This document shows positions 36,738 through 45,679 of a stretch of DNA of 64,000 nucleotides, piece after piece; the first letter of the stretch is position 1; every line of letters starts with the position of its first letter. The stretch spans positions 141,227 through 205,226 of the forward strand of contig NZ_PGCP01000013.1 in NCBI RefSeq assembly GCF_002812985.1, read 5' to 3'. The notes beneath the pieces were generated by a model. The model worked only from the letters and a program-made list of their open reading frames with translations. It was not told where the DNA came from and did no database searches. The position numbers and the translations under genes are program-made. This DNA is from Aeromonas lusitana. GTDB taxonomy: Bacteria > Pseudomonadota > Gammaproteobacteria > Enterobacterales > Aeromonadaceae.

Positions 36738-36931
36738 GACGCCTATGGCTTCTATGTGCAGAGCGAATTGGCCCATGTGTTGTACAAATGTACTGACTAT
36801 TATGCGACTCAGTTTGAAGGCTCTCTCAACGGATCAGATCCGGCTATTGAGTGCCCTTGATAGAAAATATTCCATTAGTCTTGTCTGACAAAGACCGTAA
36901 TGCCCCTTTATGGCAACCACCTTATTTTTAG
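36738..36931 (+). pseudogene. rmlC: Decayed C-terminal fragment of a second rmlC
   Basis: Between wbpM and wzz, reading from 36741 gives AYGFYVQSELAHVLYKCTD, then YYATQFEGSLNGSDPAIE. After dropping one base in a Trp codon at 36852-36853 the reading continues PLIENIPLVLSDKDRNAPLW to a stop at 36929. This is the C-terminal third of an RmlC epimerase (compare GFAHGFVTLSETAEFLYK in the intact copy). There is no start and no N-terminal cupin half. It is not a copy of the rmlC at 17613, as the residues differ widely. Confidence 0.8.
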
Positions 36932-36939
36932 AGCTCTGT

Positions 36940-38022
36940 ATGAACAAGCAGATATTCGATAATTCAGATAATAAGCTGCCCCAGGGTTGGCAGGCCTCCT
37001 CCAGCGATGAGCTCGATCTGCGTGAGCTGATCCTAGTGCTATGGCGTCAGAAAATATTGATTCTGGTGGTGGCGGGAGTATTTAGCACTGCCGGGGTGGC
37101 CTATGCGTTACTGGCCCCTCAGGTTTGGGTTAGCCAGGCTGAGATCAAGCAACCGACGCTCAAGGAGACGGAATCCCTTGAACTTAATCTCAATCAGTTG
37201 ATAAACGCCCAAATACCTGTGACAGCCTTCAGCGATTTTGAAAAAAAGTCATTGTATGTTGATTTTATTAATAACTTCAATGGGTTGAACAATAAGCGCC
37301 AGTTCTTGATTGAACGAGGTTATCTCGAGCTCGAGGCAGCCAAAGCCGGAACGACAGAGCCGAAGCAGAAACGCCAACTGCTCAAGAAAATGGCTGAAGG
37401 TATCAGTGCTCAGGCTCTGGATAAATTGAGTGAGGAAGTGACTCTCTCCTTGGCTGCAGATTCGGCAGAAGAAGCCAAGTTGCGTCTTGAGCAATACATT
37501 GAGTTTATCCAACAGCAGGAGTCTATGGCCAAGGGCAAGGAGCTCGATACCATCTGGCAGAACCGGATAAAGACTCTGCAGACTCAGTTTGAGAGCGCCA
37601 AGATGGATACTCTCAAACAACTGCAAGACGATATACTACGTACCGAATATAGCTTGCGTATTACTCAAGCTGCGGGAATAGAGGCACCGGTACAAAATCT
37701 GCAGAGTCAGGGTAGCCTGAACATAGATCTTGGTGCCCGTGCTCTGGCTGAGAAGCTCAAGATCCTCAAGGAAATCAAAAACCCTGAGTTTATGAATCCG
37801 GCATTGGGCGATCTGCGTTTGCAATTGAGCAGCCTTCAAGCCATCAAGCTTGAGGAGCTGCCGTTCCAATCATTTGCCTATCTGGCCTCACCTAGCGAGC
37901 CACTCTCCCGCGACAAACCCAAGCGCCCGTTGATCGTTGTGCTGGCTACTCTACTTGGTGGCATGCTGGGAGTGGGTATAGTGTTGATTCGCCATGCGTT
38001 TCGCAGACCGGAACAGATATAG
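36940..38022 (+). CDS. wzz: O-antigen chain length determinant
   Basis: 360 residues from the ATG at 36940 (MNKQIFDNSDN); an ATG at 36910 would begin inside the rmlC remnant. Two membrane segments frame the protein: ILILVVAGVFSTAGVAYALL near residue 40 and PLIVVLATLLGGMLGVGIVLI near the C-terminus, with the proline-rich SRDKPKRP just before the second. The periplasmic part is helical and rich in Leu, Gln, Lys and Glu. It sets the modal length of the Wzy-made chain. A terminator follows. Confidence 0.92.
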   Translation: MNKQIFDNSDNKLPQGWQASSSDELDLRELILVLWRQKILILVVAGVFSTAGVAYALLAPQVWVSQAEIKQPTLKETESLELNLNQLINAQIPVTAFSDFEKKSLYVDFINNFNGLNNKRQFLIERGYLELEAAKAGTTEPKQKRQLLKKMAEGISAQALDKLSEEVTLSLAADSAEEAKLRLEQYIEFIQQQESMAKGKELDTIWQNRIKTLQTQFESAKMDTLKQLQDDILRTEYSLRITQAAGIEAPVQNLQSQGSLNIDLGARALAEKLKILKEIKNPEFMNPALGDLRLQLSSLQAIKLEELPFQSFAYLASPSEPLSRDKPKRPLIVVLATLLGGMLGVGIVLIRHAFRRPEQI

Positions 38023-38040
38023 TCTTCATTCATAAGCAGA

Positions 38041-38068
38041 AGGGGGCATAGGCCCCCTTTTCTTTTTC
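38041..38068 (+). terminator. Rho-independent terminator after wzz
   Basis: AGGGGGC and GCCCCCT form a 7 bp GC-rich stem around ATAG, followed by TTTCTTTTT. It lies 19 bp after the wzz stop and would end the O-antigen operon. Confidence 0.85.
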
Positions 38069-38128
38069 AGGCACAGTTTCAGGCATGGCAAAGGGATTGA
38101 TCGATATGAACGAAGGGGGCGGCGAAAG

Positions 38129-39841
38129 ATGATGGCAACGACTAGGAGCATGGCGATAGTCAGCGCCTTTTACTGGCTGTTCGGCATGCATTTCTTTATG
38201 CACAACCCGGGTGGCTCAGGGCTTTATCTGCCGTTCAATGCCTGGGGCTGGATCTTCGCGAGCCTAGCGATGGGGCTCGGGCTCTGGCAGGTCACCTTGC
38301 GCCAGCAATTGGTCGTGTCCCCACTGCAGATAGGACTATGGCTCGGGGGCATGTTGCTGCTGTTTCCCATGGCTTATCCTGGTTTCGAGCTCAAGGACTA
38401 CGCCATTCCCCGCTTGCTGGGGCTGTTTGCCGGCCTGCTGTTTCTGAGTTGTCTCTATCAATGGAAATGGGATCGTCAGGCGAGGGACAAGCTGCTCTAT
38501 CTGTTACTGGGGGCAGTGGCTATTGAGGCTATTCTAGGTCTGGTGCAGTTCTATCTGCTGACCCCGGGTAACTGGCTGGGATATGACACTAGTGCCAATC
38601 GCCCCTATGGCATCTTCCAGCAGCCCAATGTGATGGCGAGCTTTATGGCGACCGGGCTCTCCTTGGCTATCTGGCTGGAGATGCGCGGACACACCAACGC
38701 CTGGCTCAAGGGGCTGCGTTATGGGGTCATTCTGGCGGCCCCCGTGCTGTTGGTGGTGCTGCAATCTCGGGTGGGTCAGCTTGGTGGCTTGTTGGCGCTG
38801 CTCTTGCTCGCGCCACAGCTTTATCGCAAGCGGCAGTTGGGCCCAGTGCTGGGGCTGGTCGTATTGGGCGTAGTCCTGGGTCTAATATCCCAATACGGCA
38901 TGGCGGGGGCCAAGCGAGGGCTGGATATCTACCAATCCGGCGGTATGCGCTCCATCTACTGGCCCTATTCCGCCAAGCTGATTGCCGAGGCACCCTGGGC
39001 AGGCTGGGGTTACGGCAGCTTCGAACCCGTTTTCCTCGAGCACTACATGGCCGACAAGGCGCTCAACCCCGCCATGGTGCAGATAGAATACAACCTCGAT
39101 CATCCCCATAACGAGTTCCTCTACTGGGCGGTGGAAGGGGGGCTGGCCCCCATGCTGGGCATGCTGCTGATGGGGGCGACTCTGCTGTGGCGCCTGAGCC
39201 AGGCTGGCGGGGTCAAGGGACTGGCCCTGTTGGCACTGGTGACTCCCATCTTGCTGCACACCCAGACCGAGTACCCCTTCTACCATGCCATCGCCCTCTG
39301 GTGGGCCCTGCTGTTGCTCCTTTATGTGCTGGATGCGGAGGTGGAGGAGGGGAGCCAGGCCCAAGCCAGCTGGCGGGAATATGTCTATCGCCCCTGGTTG
39401 CTGCTGCGGTTCATGGCCATCGCGATTCCCCTGGTGGTGGTGCCCTTCATGCTGACGGCCATTCACACCGCCTGGGTGGTGACCAAGTATGAACGCGGCG
39501 GTTACAAGGAGCCGACCCTGCTGCTGGAGGTGGTCAACCCCATGGCCTGGCTGACCCGGGTGGAGTTCGATGTGAACGCTGTGCGGCTGATGGTGGGCCT
39601 GCAGACGAACAACAAGAGCGAGCTGGAGGCCTATCTCGACTGGGGCAAGGAGTTCGTGCGCCACACCCCGCGGGCCAATATCTACGCCAACATGGTGATT
39701 GCCCTTAATGCCCTGGGGCGAGGGGAGGAGGCCAACCAGCTGCGCACCCGGGCCCTGGTGCTCTATCCGGGTGAGCCCCTGCTCACCGCCTCGGCGGCCA
39801 AATCGGTCGCGGCGACCCTGGAGCGCAAGCCCTCTTCCTGA
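38129..39841 (+). CDS. O-antigen ligase / PglL-type O-oligosaccharyltransferase
   Basis: 570 residues. About a dozen membrane segments fill the first 440 residues. The Wzy_C-type region includes NRPYGIFQQPNVMASFMATG, LQSRVGQLGG, and HPHNEFLYWAVEGG with its conserved His. The C-terminal third is soluble, as in PglL-group enzymes (Wzy_C_2-like), and ends in a small repeat-like helical part. It would move lipid-linked glycan either to lipid A core (WaaL role) or to pilin-like proteins (PglL role). The QQPN motif and long C-terminus favour PglL. It is a separate transcription unit between two terminators. Confidence 0.8.
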   Translation: MMATTRSMAIVSAFYWLFGMHFFMHNPGGSGLYLPFNAWGWIFASLAMGLGLWQVTLRQQLVVSPLQIGLWLGGMLLLFPMAYPGFELKDYAIPRLLGLFAGLLFLSCLYQWKWDRQARDKLLYLLLGAVAIEAILGLVQFYLLTPGNWLGYDTSANRPYGIFQQPNVMASFMATGLSLAIWLEMRGHTNAWLKGLRYGVILAAPVLLVVLQSRVGQLGGLLALLLLAPQLYRKRQLGPVLGLVVLGVVLGLISQYGMAGAKRGLDIYQSGGMRSIYWPYSAKLIAEAPWAGWGYGSFEPVFLEHYMADKALNPAMVQIEYNLDHPHNEFLYWAVEGGLAPMLGMLLMGATLLWRLSQAGGVKGLALLALVTPILLHTQTEYPFYHAIALWWALLLLLYVLDAEVEEGSQAQASWREYVYRPWLLLRFMAIAIPLVVVPFMLTAIHTAWVVTKYERGGYKEPTLLLEVVNPMAWLTRVEFDVNAVRLMVGLQTNNKSELEAYLDWGKEFVRHTPRANIYANMVIALNALGRGEEANQLRTRALVLYPGEPLLTASAAKSVAATLERKPSS

Positions 39842-39866
39842 TGGCATGACGGATCTGCACTGTGTC

Positions 39867-39896
39867 ATAACGGCCGCTTTGCGGCCGTTATCATTT
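39867..39896 (+). terminator. Terminator after the ligase gene
   Basis: A perfect 11 bp stem (ATAACGGCCGC / GCGGCCGTTAT) with loop TTT, followed by CATTTCCATTT. It lies 25 bp after the stop codon. Confidence 0.8.
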
Positions 39897-40030
39897 CCAT
39901 TTCAGGCAAGCTTGCAGTCAGCTTTGGCGGTGTAGTCTCGTTGGAAAATGGCAGGAGCTATCAATCCTCTACAAGCCATTCATCGGTTGCCCGGATCACC
40001 GGGCTCCTATTCGCCATCGGAGTCTATATC

Positions 40031-40483
40031 GTGAAGAAACGTGCATTCATTGGCGCCAGCCTGCTGATCCTGACCACCTCATCCGCCATGGCCGGCACCA
40101 GTGCCCAGGTTGAATACGGCACAGTGCAGGAGAGCCACCTCATCACCTCATCCAGCACATCCACCCATCATGGCGCCAGACCGCTGCGCACCATAGGGGC
40201 GGCGGCGCTGGGGGCGGCAGCTGGCAGCCAGATTGGCGGGGGCTCGGGCCAGACCATCGCCACCGTCACCGGCGCCGTGGCGGGGGCCGAGTTGTCCCGC
40301 CGCCGTCAGGGCGATCAAGGCAGCACCCAGACGGTGCAGTCGGTTGAGCTGCAGGTCAAGACAGATGGGGGCAAGCTGCTGAGCGTGGTGCAACCGAGCG
40401 ATCCCAAGCTCAGCTTCAACAAGGGGGACAGGGTGCGCATCCTGACCTCGGGCTCGGACACCAGCGTTGACAAGTCGCTCTGA
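40031..40483 (+). CDS. Glycine-zipper envelope protein (SlyB/17 kDa antigen type)
   Basis: 150 residues from a GTG at 40031 with GGAG about 9 bases upstream. An earlier in-frame ATG at 39941 would put 30 odd residues before a perfect signal peptide (VKKRAFIGASLLILTTSSAMA, cut before G). The mature protein has a glycine-zipper 2TM segment (IGAAALGAAAGSQIGGGSG, ATVTGAVAGAE) followed by a small beta domain (FNKGDRVRIL). No lipobox cysteine is present, so it is periplasmic or outer membrane-inserted but not a lipoprotein. Exact function unknown. Confidence 0.8.
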   Translation: MKKRAFIGASLLILTTSSAMAGTSAQVEYGTVQESHLITSSSTSTHHGARPLRTIGAAALGAAAGSQIGGGSGQTIATVTGAVAGAELSRRRQGDQGSTQTVQSVELQVKTDGGKLLSVVQPSDPKLSFNKGDRVRILTSGSDTSVDKSL

Positions 40484-40748
40484 TCAGGACCGTCAACCTG
40501 GCTGTCCCGGTCTTGATACGCAGTGGGCCGACACTAGCCCACTCGATTGGGAGCCCATCACCCCGGCAAGCCGGCATCTCGCGGGATCCTGCACGGCCTG
40601 GAGGGGTTTCATTGAGTCTAAAATTGCGGGCGGATTGGCTGATGTTTCATCAAGGGTTTCCGCTTGTCGCAAAAATGCGGTTCAGTGCTGGACGACACGG
40701 GCGCCTTGGCTAAGATAACGGCCTTAACGTTTGGCAAGAGAGGTTGAA

Positions 40749-41402
40749 ATGGAGTTAGTACTAGGCCCACTCGAGGCGCGTGTGATCGGCTGTCTGATCG
40801 AGAAAGAGATCTGCACGCCGGATCAGTACCCTCTCTCGCTCAATGCACTGGTCAATGCCTGCAACCAGAAGAGCAACCGCGAGCCCGTGCTGGAGCTCTC
40901 CGAGCTGGATATCCGCGCCGTGATCGACGAGTTGATCCGTCGCCGCCTGGTGGTCAATACCGCCGGCTTCAATGCGCGGGTGCCCCGCTATCAGCACCGC
41001 TTCTGCAACACCGAATTTGGCGAGCTGAAGTTCACGGCGCAAGAGCTCGGCATCATCTGCGAGCTGCTGCTGCGCGGCCCGCAGACTCCGGGAGAGCTGC
41101 GCTCGCGCACCAACCGGTTGTGCAGCTTCGATGACGTGACCCAGGTGGACGCCGTGCTGGCCGGGCTCGCCGAGCAGGGGCCCTACGTGGTCAAGTTGCC
41201 CCGTGAGCCGGGCAAGCGGGAATCCCGCTATGCCCACCTGTTCAGCGGTGAAATCGATCTGCAGGCGCTGGCTGAAGCTGCCCCCGTCAGCCACCACACC
41301 TCTCCCGCCTCCGATCGCCTGGCCCAGCTGGAGGAGGAGGTCGAGAGCCTCAAGTCCCGGTTGCAGGCCCTGGAGACGCGATTGGCCGAGCTGGAAGGCT
41401 GA
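40749..41402 (+). CDS. yceH: YceH family protein (DUF480, tandem winged helix)
   Basis: 217 residues from the ATG at 40749 with AGAGG upstream. Diagnostic start LGPLEARVIGCLIEKE, then TPDQYPLSLNALVNACNQKS and NREPVLELSE, with a second winged helix ending in PGKRESRYAHLF. The C-terminal tail is a short coiled coil (LAQLEEEVESLKSRLQALE). The family is conserved in gammaproteobacteria, but its role is not established; DNA binding is likely from the fold. Confidence 0.93.
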   Translation: MELVLGPLEARVIGCLIEKEICTPDQYPLSLNALVNACNQKSNREPVLELSELDIRAVIDELIRRRLVVNTAGFNARVPRYQHRFCNTEFGELKFTAQELGIICELLLRGPQTPGELRSRTNRLCSFDDVTQVDAVLAGLAEQGPYVVKLPREPGKRESRYAHLFSGEIDLQALAEAAPVSHHTSPASDRLAQLEEEVESLKSRLQALETRLAELEG

Positions 41403-41428
41403 GCCCGCTTATCCGCTCAATGCAAAGA

Positions 41429-41448
41429 GGCGCCAAGGCGCCTTTTTT
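41429..41448 (+). terminator. Terminator after yceH
   Basis: GGCGCC - AA - GGCGCC followed by TTTTTT, 26 bp past the yceH stop. Confidence 0.85.
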
Positions 41449-41662
41449 ATTGCCCGGCGCCGTTGGCTGCAGTGTGAGCCCAACGTCCGCCATCCTTCTG
41501 CCATCGAGCCGCGTTCCTGCCTCTTGTCGCCACTTACCGTCTCGCGCCTGCTGCCGGGTTTTATGAACTCGCCCGCTTTTTTTGTACTAAATCGCGCTTA
41601 AGGGTCGAGCCGCCGCCGCTTTCCCGTTAAAATTCCGCCTTTGCACCTGCCCGTGAGTTCTG

Positions 41663-44600
41663 ATGTCAGCCTTCACCCTCTCTTCGGATTGCTATGCCCT
41701 GCTCAGCGAGCTGCAACTGCAGCGCGCCGCCAGTACCCGCCATTTGCTCGACTGCTTGCCCCAAGCAGACGTCCGGCAAGGGCCGCAATCCCCCGGGCAG
41801 AGGCTGACGAGCAAGTTGGAGCAGTTGCAGCAGCAAGGGCTGGTGCGACTGCGGGGGGAGCAGCAGTGGAGCCTGACGGCGGAGGGAACCCTGGCGCTGA
41901 TCCTGGGCGTGCGGGGGGGCCATTGCCCCATGCCGGACTGGTCCCGGGTGCCGTCGGTCACCGGCCAGGAGCTGGCGCAAGGGCTGGTGCGTGAACTCTG
42001 TCTGGGGGAGGGGGGTCAGATCCCGCCTTACTACCAGAGCGCCGAGCTCCTGAGTCTGCTGGATTTGCCCGATGCCCATCGCCTGCTGGCGGGCTCGAGC
42101 CCGGCCTGGCAGCGGCTGCTGCTTGAGCACTTCGCCCTGCAAACCCTGCTCGATGCCGAGCCACAGGCGCACTGGCCGCTACGCTCGGCCACCGCCGCCT
42201 GCGCGCCCGCGCTTTCCCGCGAGACCGAGGGGTTGGCCGCCGAGTGGGACTGGCTCTGTGGCCCGCTCACCGACGAGGCCAGGGGCGAGGTAACCACTCA
42301 CTGGCCGGCCCTGCAGCGACTGGCTGAACATACTGATGAGCAACCCCTCGGCGAGCGCCTGCTCGCCGCCCTGGCGCAATGGAAGGTGGAGGGGCAGAGC
42401 GAGGCGGACCAGCCTGCCTGGCCCTCCAGTTTCAGTGCCCTGCTCTGGCTCGGCTGGTTGCAGCAGGCGGACCCCGTGCTTGCCAGCGAGCAGCGCAAGA
42501 AGTGGCAGCGCAGCCTCGGTAATGAGAGCCCGCTGCTGGCGGATCTGCTGGGCCAGTGGGCCGGTGATCGCCACGGTCAGGCGGTCGGCCTGTTCGATAC
42601 CCTGCAACTGCCCTTGGATGAGCTGCACTGGGGCTACCTCTGGCTCGATCTCTGCGCCCTCGCGCGCCACGGGGAGCAGAGCCCCCAGGTCGCCATACTG
42701 CACAAGTGGGATCTCTCCCATCTGCTGGACGCGGCGCCCCACCACAGGTTGATGGCCTTCTGCCAGGATCTGCTGCGCCTGCTGCTGGGGGCGGGGGCGG
42801 AACATCCCCCGCTGCAACAGCTGCGTTCAGGCTCGGGCACTGAGGCGAGCGATGACGATGACGAAGACAAGACCCCCGCCTCGGCCAGCTGGCTGAACTG
42901 GTTGCAAGGGCTTGGGCGCTCGAGCGGCGTGCGCAAGGCGCAGGAGCGGCTGGTGTGGCTGCTCCATGCCGAGGGCCCGGAGCTCGAGTGCAAGATCCAG
43001 AAGCAGAGCACCAAGGGGGAGTGGACCGCGGGGCGCCGGGTCGATCCGGCCCTGCTCTCCACCCAGTATGCCGCCTTACTCGATGAGGCGGACTGGGCGC
43101 TGGTGCGCACCCTGCCACGGGGGATGAGCAAGCTGCCGCGAGACGCCTGGGGGCCTCTTGCTGAGCACCCCCGTCTGTTCAATGCCAAAGGGCAGAAGTT
43201 GCAACTGGCCATAGGTGCACCCTTGCTGCAGATCGTCGAAAGAGATGACGGCCAGGGCATGAGCGCCCTGCTGAGCCCGGCGGCGGCCGCCCGTGGGGCA
43301 CATATTGTGCCGCTGGCGCAGGATTTGTGGCAGCTTATTCTGACACCTCAGGCATTGGTAGACAGATTACCTGCCTTGGAGTCCATTCCCCAGTTGCCCG
43401 AGACCGGCCTCGCCGAGTTGCAACGCACCCTGGACGCCATCCCGGGTCTGCCCTGGCACAGCCAGGTGGTTGGGCTCAAGGGCAATGCCGAGCTCTCCCC
43501 CTGGCCGGGCGTTCCCTCGGTGCAACTGGATTGGCAGGATGGCCAGCTGGTGGTCCAGCTGGTGACCCGGCAGGGGGAGCTGCCACCGCTGCCCCTCGGC
43601 AAAGGCGAGGCCATCGTCCGTCAGGGCGTGCGGGATTATCACTACTGGCAACGGGATCTGGCCGCCGAGAAGGGCCAGGCCCAGCTGCTGCGCAATCAAT
43701 TGCCCATCGGCCTGCCGGGCAACGAGTGGAAGCTGGAGGGTGAGCAGGCGCTGACCCTGGTCAACTCCCTGCCCGAGCTGGTGGAGGCCGGAGTGGTCAT
43801 TCACTGGCATCAGGACAGCGCACGGCTCAAGAGCCTCGACGAGGCGGCCCTGAGTCTTCGCATCGAGCGGCGTCAGGACTGGTTCCAGGTGGAGGGAGCC
43901 TTGTCGCTGGACGAGCATCAGATCCTCGACCTGCGCCTCATCCTGCGCCAGCTCACCCCGGGCCAGCGCACGGTCCAGCTGGACGAGAAGACCAGTCTGA
44001 TGCTGAGCGACAAGCTGGTGGAGCGCCTGACCATGCTCGGCGCCATGCTGGATACGGATCAGCGCATCAACAACAAGTTGGCCTATCCGCTGGCTCGCCT
44101 GCTGTCGGCGGTGACCACAGCCGGGGATGACTCCTGGGATGCACTGCAGCAGGAGTGGCAGCAGGAGGTGGAGTGCCCGCCCGAGCTGTTGACGGCGCTG
44201 CGGGATTACCAGAAGGAAGGGGTGCGCTGGATGGCGACCCTGGCTCACCATGGCTTCGGCGCCTGTCTGGCGGACGACATGGGCCTTGGCAAGACGCTGC
44301 AGGCGCTGATCGTGCTGCGCATGCGCCAGCACCTGGGCCCGGCCCTGGTGGTGGTGCCCAAGTCAGTGGTCACCAACTGGCAGGAGGAGGTGGCGCGCTT
44401 CGCCCCCGAGCTCGAGGTGGTGGTGTTCGAGAACCCGGCCGAGCGGGCTGCGCTGATCCAGGACGCCAAGCCCGGCCAGATCATCCTGGTCAACTACGGC
44501 ATGCTCGGCAGCCTGGCCCAGGCCCTCAAGTCCCGGCGCTGGGCGAGCATGGTGCTGGATGAAGCGCAGCAGATCAAAAATGCCGGCACCCAGCGCGCCA

Positions 44601-45550
44601 AGCTGCTGTTCCAGCTGGACGGTGATTTTCGCCTCGCCCTCTCCGGCACCCCCATCGAGAACCACCTCGGCGAGCTGTGGAGCCTGTTTACCTTCATCAA
44701 CCCGGGCCTGCTCGGCAGCCTGGGGGAGTTCAAGCGCCGCTTCGGCAAGGCGGTCAAGGATCCCCAGCACATGGCGTTGCTGCGGGCGGTGATCAGCCCC
44801 TTCATCCTGCGCCGCCTCAAGCAACAGGTGCTGACCGAGCTGCCGGACAAGACAGAGATCATCCATCACATCAGCCTCTCCCCCGAGGAGCGTCAGCTCT
44901 ACGAGGCGACCAGGCGCGAGGTGGTGCAGCAGGTGCAAAGCGCCGATGGCCGCGCCCTGATGCACGTGCTGAGCGGCCTGACCCGGCTGCGCCGGCTCTG
45001 CTGCTCACCCGAGCTGGTGATGCCGGAATGGTCCCAGACCAGCAGCAAGCTGGACGAGGCCATGGGGCTGCTGGAAGAGGCCATCGACGGCGGCCATAGA
45101 GTGCTGGTGTTCAGCCAGTTCGTGGATCTCTTGAGCCTCTTGCGGGCGCGTATCGAACAGAAGCAGTGGGACTACTGCTATCTGGACGGTGGCTGCTCCG
45201 CCAAGTCCCGCCAGGAGTCGATCCTGCGCTTTCGCCACGAACCTGTGCCCCTGTTTCTCATCAGCCTCAAGGCCGGTGGTACGGGTCTGAACCTGACCCA
45301 GGCCGATACAGTGCTGCACCTGGACCCCTGGTGGAACCCGGCGGTAGAGGATCAGGCGAGCGATCGGGCCCACCGCATGGGGCAGACCCAGCCGGTGACC
45401 GTCTATCGCCTGGTGTGCGAACAGACGGTGGAGGAGAAGATAGTGGCGCTGCACGACGAGAAGCGGGCGCTGGCCGATGGCCTGCTGAGCGGCCAGTCCG
45501 AGGTGCGTGGGCTGGATGTGGAGAGCCTGCGCGCCCTGCTGATGAGCTGA
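41663..45550 (+). CDS. Large SNF2/Rad54-family DEAD-like helicase
   Basis: 1295 residues. The N-terminal 850 residues are a family-specific region with a winged-helix-like start and an acidic patch (DDDDEDK, about residue 397). The SNF2 ATPase follows: motif I DDMGLGKTLQ at about 871-880, the DEAQ box (LDEAQQIKN, about 965), LSGTPIENHLGELWSLFTFI, then the helicase C part with VFSQFVDLLSLL, LISLKAGGTGLNLTQAD and DQASDRAHRMGQTQPV. Such proteins move along duplex DNA or remodel bound proteins. It is not RapA (different N-terminal half). It is a single gene, flanked by terminator-like hairpins. Confidence 0.92.
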   Translation: MSAFTLSSDCYALLSELQLQRAASTRHLLDCLPQADVRQGPQSPGQRLTSKLEQLQQQGLVRLRGEQQWSLTAEGTLALILGVRGGHCPMPDWSRVPSVTGQELAQGLVRELCLGEGGQIPPYYQSAELLSLLDLPDAHRLLAGSSPAWQRLLLEHFALQTLLDAEPQAHWPLRSATAACAPALSRETEGLAAEWDWLCGPLTDEARGEVTTHWPALQRLAEHTDEQPLGERLLAALAQWKVEGQSEADQPAWPSSFSALLWLGWLQQADPVLASEQRKKWQRSLGNESPLLADLLGQWAGDRHGQAVGLFDTLQLPLDELHWGYLWLDLCALARHGEQSPQVAILHKWDLSHLLDAAPHHRLMAFCQDLLRLLLGAGAEHPPLQQLRSGSGTEASDDDDEDKTPASASWLNWLQGLGRSSGVRKAQERLVWLLHAEGPELECKIQKQSTKGEWTAGRRVDPALLSTQYAALLDEADWALVRTLPRGMSKLPRDAWGPLAEHPRLFNAKGQKLQLAIGAPLLQIVERDDGQGMSALLSPAAAARGAHIVPLAQDLWQLILTPQALVDRLPALESIPQLPETGLAELQRTLDAIPGLPWHSQVVGLKGNAELSPWPGVPSVQLDWQDGQLVVQLVTRQGELPPLPLGKGEAIVRQGVRDYHYWQRDLAAEKGQAQLLRNQLPIGLPGNEWKLEGEQALTLVNSLPELVEAGVVIHWHQDSARLKSLDEAALSLRIERRQDWFQVEGALSLDEHQILDLRLILRQLTPGQRTVQLDEKTSLMLSDKLVERLTMLGAMLDTDQRINNKLAYPLARLLSAVTTAGDDSWDALQQEWQQEVECPPELLTALRDYQKEGVRWMATLAHHGFGACLADDMGLGKTLQALIVLRMRQHLGPALVVVPKSVVTNWQEEVARFAPELEVVVFENPAERAALIQDAKPGQIILVNYGMLGSLAQALKSRRWASMVLDEAQQIKNAGTQRAKLLFQLDGDFRLALSGTPIENHLGELWSLFTFINPGLLGSLGEFKRRFGKAVKDPQHMALLRAVISPFILRRLKQQVLTELPDKTEIIHHISLSPEERQLYEATRREVVQQVQSADGRALMHVLSGLTRLRRLCCSPELVMPEWSQTSSKLDEAMGLLEEAIDGGHRVLVFSQFVDLLSLLRARIEQKQWDYCYLDGGCSAKSRQESILRFRHEPVPLFLISLKAGGTGLNLTQADTVLHLDPWWNPAVEDQASDRAHRMGQTQPVTVYRLVCEQTVEEKIVALHDEKRALADGLLSGQSEVRGLDVESLRALLMS

Positions 45551-45572
45551 TGGCATCGGCCAGATCGTCCGA

Positions 45573-45608
45573 ACAAGGGGATCGTCATCATGGCGATCCC
45601 CTTGTCAT
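45573..45608 (+). terminator. Hairpin after the helicase gene
   Basis: ACAAGGGGATCG and CGATCCCCTTGT form a 12 bp stem around a 9-base loop, 22 bp after the stop. The T-tract is weak (CATTTG), so it may act in both directions between the convergent helicase and tus genes. Confidence 0.6.
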
Positions 45609-45679
45609 TTGAGAGGTACCAGTCGATTGCCGGCAGGCCTGATGGCGCCAACGCTGACGTTAGCTCTCGTCGGTGGGCG

